Source of the DNA: Isotricha intestinalis
Lineage: Eukaryota > Ciliophora > Litostomatea > Vestibuliferida > Isotrichidae
Assembly: GCA_023807065.1 (NCBI GenBank)
Contig: JAJJLU010000353.1
Span: forward strand, 1 to 64,000
Direction of reading: 5' to 3'
Length of the DNA: 64,000 nt
Position 1 is the first letter of the stretch. The number at the start of each line of letters is the position of its first letter. The position numbers and the translations under genes were made by a program. Under the pieces are notes generated by a model. The model did not search any database and was not told the origin of the DNA. It saw only the letters and a program-made list of their open reading frames with translations. Of this stretch, positions 59,401 through 64,000 are shown in pieces.

Positions 59401-62126
59401 TAAATAACAATTTAAATGAATTGAATAATGAGCACAAAAATAATAATAATGATAATAAAAACAACAATTCTTCTAATACTAATAAAGGTAATAATAATAA
59501 TTCTAATATTGATTCTTTACTTAATTTAGTTAATCACAACCAAAATAAAAAAATAAATCCAAAAATCAAAAATATAAATTTTTTTGTAAAGTATTATTCT
59601 TTTTTTGTTGAAATCATTTTCCTGTTAAGTTTTTTCATAATTTACATTCAAAAAATTGAAAAAATCAAAAATCAAACAAATTATTTTTCTTCTTATCACA
59701 ATTTATTAATGTTTGGTCAAACAATTCATCAAATAACATTAAAAGTTACATTAATGCAATTTCAATCAAATAATCTTCAAATAAAAAAGATAAATAACAG
59801 ATTTGATAATAGTTTTTTATTTCATATGGAAAAATTAAAAGAAAGAATAACTGATTACTTATCTTTTAAAGAAAATTTTTATAAATTTTTTATTCCTTTC
59901 ACAGGTAAATTATCAAATGAAAAAAGTGATTATTCTTTATCACAAAAATTGAATTATTCTTTAGTTGATTTAAAAGGGAATAAAGTATTTAGTGAATCAG
60001 ATACTATTTTAACTAATTTAAATATTGAATTACTTCTTATTACAAATCATTCAGATATTATTTTAATTTATAATAATAGCGATTATTATTTTAATGAAAA
60101 TATAATTAAAATGACAAATTATAATTATTTAGAATATTTTTCTGTTTCTATTTGTTATATAAGACTTTTAGGAACTTTTTATTTTACCTTATTATTTCAA
60201 TTAAATGAAACATATGCTTTTTTCTTACAATTAATTCATAAGATTATTGATGATCAATTTAATTTATCCCTAATTAATTTTTATATATGTATTGTTTTTG
60301 CAATATTTTATATTTTTGAATTTTATATTTTTGTGGTTAAATCTAATTCTATTTTTTCAAAATACTTTTTATGCCATCTTCAAATAAGATTTTTTAATAA
60401 ATTTTTATTAAGAAAAACTTATTTAGTTTTATCATTCTTTGAAAATTTTTCAGTAGGTGATTCATTAATAATTTTCGATAATTTAATTATTCAAGATCAT
60501 AAAGAAGAAGATGAAATATTAAAATTGTTATTAACTGAACAAGTTGAAGATTCAAATATGATTAAAGTAAAACCATATATTTCAAATTGTAAATATGATA
60601 AAAATATTACTTTAAATTTAGGTAAAAATTATAATATTGAAAATGAAAATAATGAAATTAATAATCAAAACGAAACTTTGTCTTTTTCATCTAATATAAA
60701 AAAAATAATTGATGCTAATAAACAATCAATGTTTTATGACCAAAAAAACCCAAGAACTAAATTAAGTTCTTCAAAAATAAATTTCGATAATACAAATTAT
60801 TTATTATCAAAAAATAAATCAATGAAAAAAGAAAAAGAAAAAGAAATTAGTAATCCTTTAAATAATAAATCACATATTTTAACAAAACAAAAGAATGGAA
60901 ATACATTATTAAATTTAAACATATTTAATACAAATAGTTTAGGGAGTAATAAAGTTCTTCTTCCAAAACAAGTAACTACAAATCAAACAGAACAATCAAA
61001 TAATTCAACTTTAAACAAATCTAGTGTTCCTTTAAATGAATCTAGTAATAGAACTAATGCAAGTGGGAAAAGTACTTTAAAATTAATTAATAAAAGTCCT
61101 CGAAAAAGAAATAAAAAAAATAATAATGAAAATAATAATGTTAAGAGTAATAATAGTAATAATAAATATATAATAGGACAAAGTGGATTTAAATTATTAC
61201 AAAAACCTTATTTACATTTATATTTTTTTTTTACTTTAATTCCTATGATTATTATATTTATTGTTATTTCTTCTATACAAATTATTTATTCTGTTCAAGT
61301 TAAAAAAAAATTAGAAAAAATAATAGATATTGAAAATTTCTTTTTTGAAGATTTAAATTATATTTCTGAATTTGTGATTTTATATGATTTATCAATTTTA
61401 TATAATGAAGAAATAACAATTGAATATTCAGGAACTAAATATTCTTTAAATTGTGATAAATTCAAAAAAGTTTATTCAAACAATGAAAAAATTAAGTTAT
61501 ATGAGTTATTAATAATGTGTTATCCAGAGAAAAAAAAAGAAGTTGATAAAATAATATATGAAAAAACAAATTTGAAAAATGTAAAGAATTACTTAAATAA
61601 AATAAATTCAAATGAATTTTGTGAATATTATGCAAAATTTATATACGAAAATAAATATGATCCAAGTTTTCCTTCATTAATATATTTAGATGTTGAAGAA
61701 GAAAATAATTTATATAATGAATGTATTAATATAGGAGGGAATTTAAATTCAAAAGGATTTAAAACAGCAAAAGAAACGATATTTCAAATAATGGTTGATT
61801 TTTATAATGATTTTAAAAAAGATAATAATAGAACTGAATTATCTAATTATGAAAGAGTGAATAATGAATATATTTTATTTTTTCAAAATGAAGTTTCTAG
61901 AATTATTAGGAAAGTAGCTTTAGGATATATGATAGTTTTTTCTAGAGATTTGACTTCTTTCAAAAACTCTACTGTTCAAAATGAATTATTATTAATGTGT
62001 GCTATTTTTTTTTCTTCTTTTATTGTTGGATTTATTTATATTTTTAATGTTAAAAAAGCTTGTCGTGAACTAAGTTATGTGGAATTTTTTAATGATTGTG
62101 TTTTGAATACTATTATTTTTCAATAA
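56430..62126 (+). CDS. TmcB-like multi-pass PAS membrane protein
   Basis: 1898 residues in a single exon. N-terminal membrane helices occupy about 25-320 (IIGFILSIIDLLLSFYF, IMIYLIGVILFSISVIFAII, FLYLCICFISCVIEFIF and IIIEILISLIIVELHFYF are the clearest). A cytosolic helical, TPR-like region follows (about 330-620, containing KCYYCEVFNSQNYLTQMNFY). A PAS-like domain lies at about 770-910 (GACFLFTNRLGKIQNLSRGF). A helix near 1050 leads to an extracytosolic region (about 1080-1250) with N-glycosylation-like sites, closed by a helix at about 1280-1305. Further helices lie near 1595 and 1855, with a Ser/Asn linker between them. Architecture and spacing match the tiny-macrocysts (TmcB) family of Dictyostelium and ciliates, thought to be membrane sensors; ligand and output are unknown. 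Confidence 0.75.
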   Translation: MQKKLNKDICLFLKIQKIIPSNKQIYYIILIIKLIPLLVITHDWDLNSNKGISKWIRKFTLAEIINNITISEIFYIIGIIGFILSIIDLLLSFYFKSKVDLEGNINSKYNKQLTFFSYNIFFLFYAFTQYYYSFFVELIFSSRKNIMIYLIGVILFSISVIFAIINSVNLSSIIIHEPMFIYNRSPLLNPLNKLDYYSMLISIIQIFIQAEFHLKFKEFILMKIIIRSIYCLIFIKIIFDFNVYYSSFTFYKLLFLYLCICFISCVIEFIFLYDYNNNLKILQKDEVTIIFKIIIEILISLIIVELHFYFDNRKLRKNILNFNHNNPKSFNMSMIKFINNVYYQEQPFLLRNIFFDLYTEIKKRIHNPKCKNKSEKCYYCEVFNSQNYLTQMNFYIEKIKESDKFNYNCIKKNFPLLVGFIDYEINFYETMTFDDTTIIDNIFFVIVYFFIYNHSYYRCIYLLEKIKEKPKIKKSFYCLAQIETLKEKILRIYNNNLHQSNGRIQMITIEDDKKHHSSLIKQYLRSYRSIDRIIYLESEHKKFLFNYMNLMNNFNDDYISFERFKKEILKFNENYKRLNKETNNILKTYKCTIIYSYIKFTTFYQYYRNSIPKNIEEGLENFFSEQLSSLVLNSKNYYALIFEAEFIKNNIEYKIRYVSNDLIHKLKYTKFEFKNLTPENIFPKTFYKSYIYNFTKTLEQGMDVIQLNNCCLLDKEKYVLLYDLSGSTIFRQNKIEFYFKLTEAKEQIIINKNTPKLSSKNKTSNINSIKLNHYYGACFLFTNRLGKIQNLSRGFEDFFFLNSEVLTKYNIYINDLFKFEKFHNQGNFTQNLSSVYNNINEIYMREVGQLGEDAFSKIIIPLNEFKNSMDNSSLNFHVEVNFKEKKLNKGKNKIKYYFIFTISIYEDISPLSINYTLINSGNIRHSFFSQKSNSKLTELDINKKQNNDGNKLLYDFPYDNKISKIKFIGNLILEKYMKFKKSHNEKTDNLINNNLNELNNEHKNNNNDNKNNNSSNTNKGNNNNSNIDSLLNLVNHNQNKKINPKIKNINFFVKYYSFFVEIIFLLSFFIIYIQKIEKIKNQTNYFSSYHNLLMFGQTIHQITLKVTLMQFQSNNLQIKKINNRFDNSFLFHMEKLKERITDYLSFKENFYKFFIPFTGKLSNEKSDYSLSQKLNYSLVDLKGNKVFSESDTILTNLNIELLLITNHSDIILIYNNSDYYFNENIIKMTNYNYLEYFSVSICYIRLLGTFYFTLLFQLNETYAFFLQLIHKIIDDQFNLSLINFYICIVFAIFYIFEFYIFVVKSNSIFSKYFLCHLQIRFFNKFLLRKTYLVLSFFENFSVGDSLIIFDNLIIQDHKEEDEILKLLLTEQVEDSNMIKVKPYISNCKYDKNITLNLGKNYNIENENNEINNQNETLSFSSNIKKIIDANKQSMFYDQKNPRTKLSSSKINFDNTNYLLSKNKSMKKEKEKEISNPLNNKSHILTKQKNGNTLLNLNIFNTNSLGSNKVLLPKQVTTNQTEQSNNSTLNKSSVPLNESSNRTNASGKSTLKLINKSPRKRNKKNNNENNNVKSNNSNNKYIIGQSGFKLLQKPYLHLYFFFTLIPMIIIFIVISSIQIIYSVQVKKKLEKIIDIENFFFEDLNYISEFVILYDLSILYNEEITIEYSGTKYSLNCDKFKKVYSNNEKIKLYELLIMCYPEKKKEVDKIIYEKTNLKNVKNYLNKINSNEFCEYYAKFIYENKYDPSFPSLIYLDVEEENNLYNECINIGGNLNSKGFKTAKETIFQIMVDFYNDFKKDNNRTELSNYERVNNEYILFFQNEVSRIIRKVALGYMIVFSRDLTSFKNSTVQNELLLMCAIFFSSFIVGFIYIFNVKKACRELSYVEFFNDCVLNTIIFQ

Positions 62127-62419
62127 AAAAATTTTTTTTTGTATATTTATTTAGTTTATTTAGAGAGAAATGATAATTTTTTCTATCTTTTGAAAATTCC
62201 ATTAAAGTATGGGGTTTTAATGTTTTATTTGTAAATAAAGTTATTAAATACATTTAAATTTTATGAATATAAATTGTTTAAAAGATAAAATATTTTTATG
62301 TATTTTTAGTTAAAAAATGCCTATATTAACTTTAAACTTTTTTTAAATAAGAGATAAACCTTTAATAGCTTTAATAGCAATAAATATATATTGTAAAAAC
62401 TTATTCTATAATATTAAGT
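62127..62419. other. 3' spacer of the TmcB-like gene
   Basis: About 290 bp of A+T sequence after the stop codon; no feature was seen before relic D. Confidence 0.45.
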
Positions 62420-62750
62420 AATTATAATGTTCATTTATTACTTTTTATTAATATTAATATTCCAATGAATTATTTTCATTTTCATTTCTTGTTTAAATGA
62501 TGATGGTAATGTATTTAAATAAATATTCCAAACAAAATAACTGAAAAAAAGAGAAGATTTTGTCTAATGATTATATTCTATTTGATAATAATCTTAAAAT
62601 TTTTGATTTATAACATCATAAATACACCCAGTTTTTATATAGGTAATTTCTAATTCTGAACTTAATTATAAATAATATTTTTAATTTTTTTCAATGATAT
62701 TCAATTTATTTCTCATTTTGTTTATTTTATTATTCAAAAACATTCATTTA
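62420..62750 (-). pseudogene. Decayed protein-coding relic D
   Basis: A minus-strand frame of about 105 codons reads NKLNIIEKN, a TAA, KYYL, a TAA, LSSELEITYIKTGCIYDVIN, a TAA after QKF, DYYQIEYNH, a TAG, and then 40 clean codons including SLFFSYFVWNIYLNTLPSSF and KQEMKMKIIHWNININ. Trp, Cys, Gly and Pro are well represented, unlike random A+T translation. No clean start or end remains. It is opposite in strand to both neighbours. The family is not recognised. Confidence 0.5.
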
Positions 62751-63040
62751 TTTCATTAATTTCAAAAAATATAGAATTAATTCATAGAATTAGAAATCCT
62801 TAAATTAATAAAAAGTGCTTAAATAAAATTATTTGATAAATATAAATAAAAATATTATATTAAAAAAAATTAAATCAAAATTTTATATTAAACATAAAAA
62901 ACAAACATTTGATAATAATATTAATTCTTTTAAATTAAGCTCTCTATATCTTCAAAATCAATAAAATAATGTTTTTTTTCAATAAATATATATAAAGAAA
63001 TTAAGTTATAATAATCAAAAAATATAAGAAAAGCAGAAAT
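62751..63040. promoter_or_regulatory. Upstream region of the C2H2/AT-hook gene
   Basis: About 290 bp of A+T sequence with an A-rich leader before the ATG at 63041. Nothing else was seen. Confidence 0.35.
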
Positions 63041-63907
63041 ATGATTTCTATCCCAACATTTGATTTACAACAAAATATAATTGAAGATAAGAATAAAAAT
63101 TTCAATGAAAAAATAAAAGAAAATGCAAATTCTTTTCAAAAAGATAAACAAAAAAGAAGATCAAGACATTATATTGAAGGAAGGAAATTTGAATGTGAAA
63201 GTTGTCATAAATCATATTTAAGCAAATCATCTCTTTTAAATCATTTATTTAAAAAACATCCTGATTTAATAATTGAAAATAATATAAATAAAAGAAGAAG
63301 AGGAAGACCAAAAAAATATGAAATTTATCAAAAAATAAAAGAAGAAAAAAGTATGAATAAATATAAAAATTTTTATAAAGATTCTTATAGAAGTAACGAA
63401 GGATTTATTATTCCGAATAATTATGAAAAAGCAGTTTATTCGGTTTTTTTAATTTATAAAGATTTTTCAACAAAAAAATTTTTTAAATTTTTAAAAAAAC
63501 CAGAAGAAAATCCAATATTATATAATTTATTAATTAAAAAAAATTATAATAATGGAATTTTTTTTCCTGTTTGTGATGATATTTTTACGGAATATTTAAT
63601 GTTTTTTCATCCAATGATAAATGAAAAATATTTTATATTTGTTTTAAAATTTATTTTGTTGTTTCGAGAAAGTATTAATCTGAAAATGAAGAGTGAAGAA
63701 AAATATGTTTTCATTGAGTATACTTCTTTAGAAAATGCTAATTGTATACCAAATTTTTGTAATGATTTTTTTTCTTGTTATTTAAGCCAAAATTATTTTG
63801 GATATTGTAACAGTGATATTGAAGAATTAATTGAATTAATTCAACACTTTTGTAAATGGTTGTTAATCAAAAAATATACTTTCGTAAAATTAGATTTAAT
63901 GTCTTAA
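63041..63907 (+). CDS. Single C2H2 zinc finger and AT-hook protein
   Basis: 288 residues. After a 45-residue charged start there is one C2H2 finger at about 48-72 (FECESCHKSYLSKSSLLNHL, with spacing C-x2-C-x12-H-x4-H), followed closely by an AT-hook (KRRRGRPKKYE, about 86-96). Both bind DNA, so a chromatin or transcription factor is likely. The rest (about 120-288) is a globular, aromatic-rich domain (YEKAVYSVFLIYKDFSTKKF; FFPVCDDIFTEYLMFFHPM) with a Cys-rich end (CNSDIEELIELIQHFCKWLL); I do not recognise it. The finger/AT-hook/globular layout recurs in ciliate-type genomes, by memory of architecture only. The ATG at 63041 follows an A-rich leader. Confidence 0.72.
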   Translation: MISIPTFDLQQNIIEDKNKNFNEKIKENANSFQKDKQKRRSRHYIEGRKFECESCHKSYLSKSSLLNHLFKKHPDLIIENNINKRRRGRPKKYEIYQKIKEEKSMNKYKNFYKDSYRSNEGFIIPNNYEKAVYSVFLIYKDFSTKKFFKFLKKPEENPILYNLLIKKNYNNGIFFPVCDDIFTEYLMFFHPMINEKYFIFVLKFILLFRESINLKMKSEEKYVFIEYTSLENANCIPNFCNDFFSCYLSQNYFGYCNSDIEELIELIQHFCKWLLIKKYTFVKLDLMS

Positions 63908-63945
63908 ATATATTAATTATTATATAAAATAAATGAAAGATTCAT

Positions 63946-64000
63946 TTATAATCTTCTTACTATAAACTCTCTAAATATTCTTATAGGTTCTTGTAAATAT
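63946..64000 (-). CDS. Partial C-terminus of a minus-strand gene at the window edge
   Basis: Seventeen codons ending in TAA (63948-63946): YLQEPIRIFREFIVRRL. The composition is unlike random A+T translation (Pro, Gln and four Arg), which supports a real gene whose body lies beyond the window and which converges on the zinc-finger gene. Confidence 0.45.
   Translation of the reverse strand, partial: YLQEPIRIFREFIVRRL

Noticed and set aside
1..64000. Euplotes-type or ciliate-type genetic code
   Set aside because: More than twenty conserved genes read through without TAA, TAG or TGA, and at least one (Rab-like) ends naturally at TGA, so the standard code is the simplest fit. TGA as Cys would extend the Rab beyond its normal Cys-containing C-terminus.
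1..64000. tRNA, rRNA, CRISPR array, telomere or intact transposon
   Set aside because: A scan for G+C-rich 70-90 bp islands between genes, regular spaced repeats, terminal simple repeats and transposase or reverse-transcriptase motifs found none.

Overview
The window comes from the nuclear genome of a very AT-rich, ciliated microbial eukaryote. The sequence is about four-fifths A+T in genes and higher between them. The long reading frames have no internal TAA, TAG or TGA and mostly end in TAA, so the standard code fits. Four spliceosomal introns can be placed from protein phase; all are tiny (40 to 52 nt), start GTA and end TAG. Asn-, Lys- and Ile-rich low-complexity segments are everywhere. 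The gene content (CFAP52, an androglobin-type inactive calpain, a TmcB-like PAS membrane protein, a zinc-ribbon/kinase fusion, a CAR-like 7TM receptor) suggests a protist with a cilium, most like ciliates or other anaerobic/free-living ciliated protists that keep the standard code. The lineage cannot be fixed from this sequence alone. No tRNA, rRNA, CRISPR, telomere or intact transposon was seen.

Layout. 1-12.5 kb: the end of one gene, a PHO80-type cyclin, a single-exon 3024-residue armadillo-repeat protein with a C-terminal PH-like domain, a short DZIP1-N-like protein and a CAP/SCP protein. 12.5-19.2 kb: an unknown basic protein, an HSPA12-type Hsp70-like gene with three exons and one frame break, and an Asn/Lys-rich protein carrying sixteen 15-residue repeats. 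19.5-28.7 kb: a zinc-ribbon Ser/Thr kinase, a zinc-binding/WD-propeller protein, a Rab-like GTPase with Glu in place of the catalytic Gln, and two unknown genes. 28.9-40.7 kb: the androglobin/calpain-like protein, a small unknown, an Acl4-like TPR protein, a TPR-SET methyltransferase, CFAP52, and an ABHD17-type hydrolase. 41-47.7 kb: a TPM/MOLO1-like membrane protein, an amino-acid transporter, a tetraspan protein and a GYSSSL-repeat protein. 47.9-55 kb: six head-to-tail minus-strand genes (Usp-like, 4TM protein, SEC13, EXD3/Mut-7-like exonuclease, ZNHIT3, 7TM receptor). 56-64 kb: the 1898-residue TmcB-like sensor, a C2H2/AT-hook protein and the 3' end of one further gene.

The genes are mostly housekeeping and ciliary genes packed on both strands, not an operon or a defence island. 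Secretion (SEC13, Rab-like), ribosome and snoRNP assembly (Acl4-like, ZNHIT3), cilia (CFAP52, androglobin-like, DZIP1-like, perhaps the armadillo giant) and membrane signalling (7TM receptor, TmcB-like, TPM-like, ABHD17-like) are represented.

The least expected content lies between genes. Several long spacers (22.4-23.1, 25.3-25.7, 42.6-43.4, 55.0-56.1 and 62.4-62.75 kb) are decayed protein-coding relics broken by stops and frameshifts. Two of them, 30 kb apart and on opposite strands, are clearly homologous. I do not see a convincing new multi-gene system.
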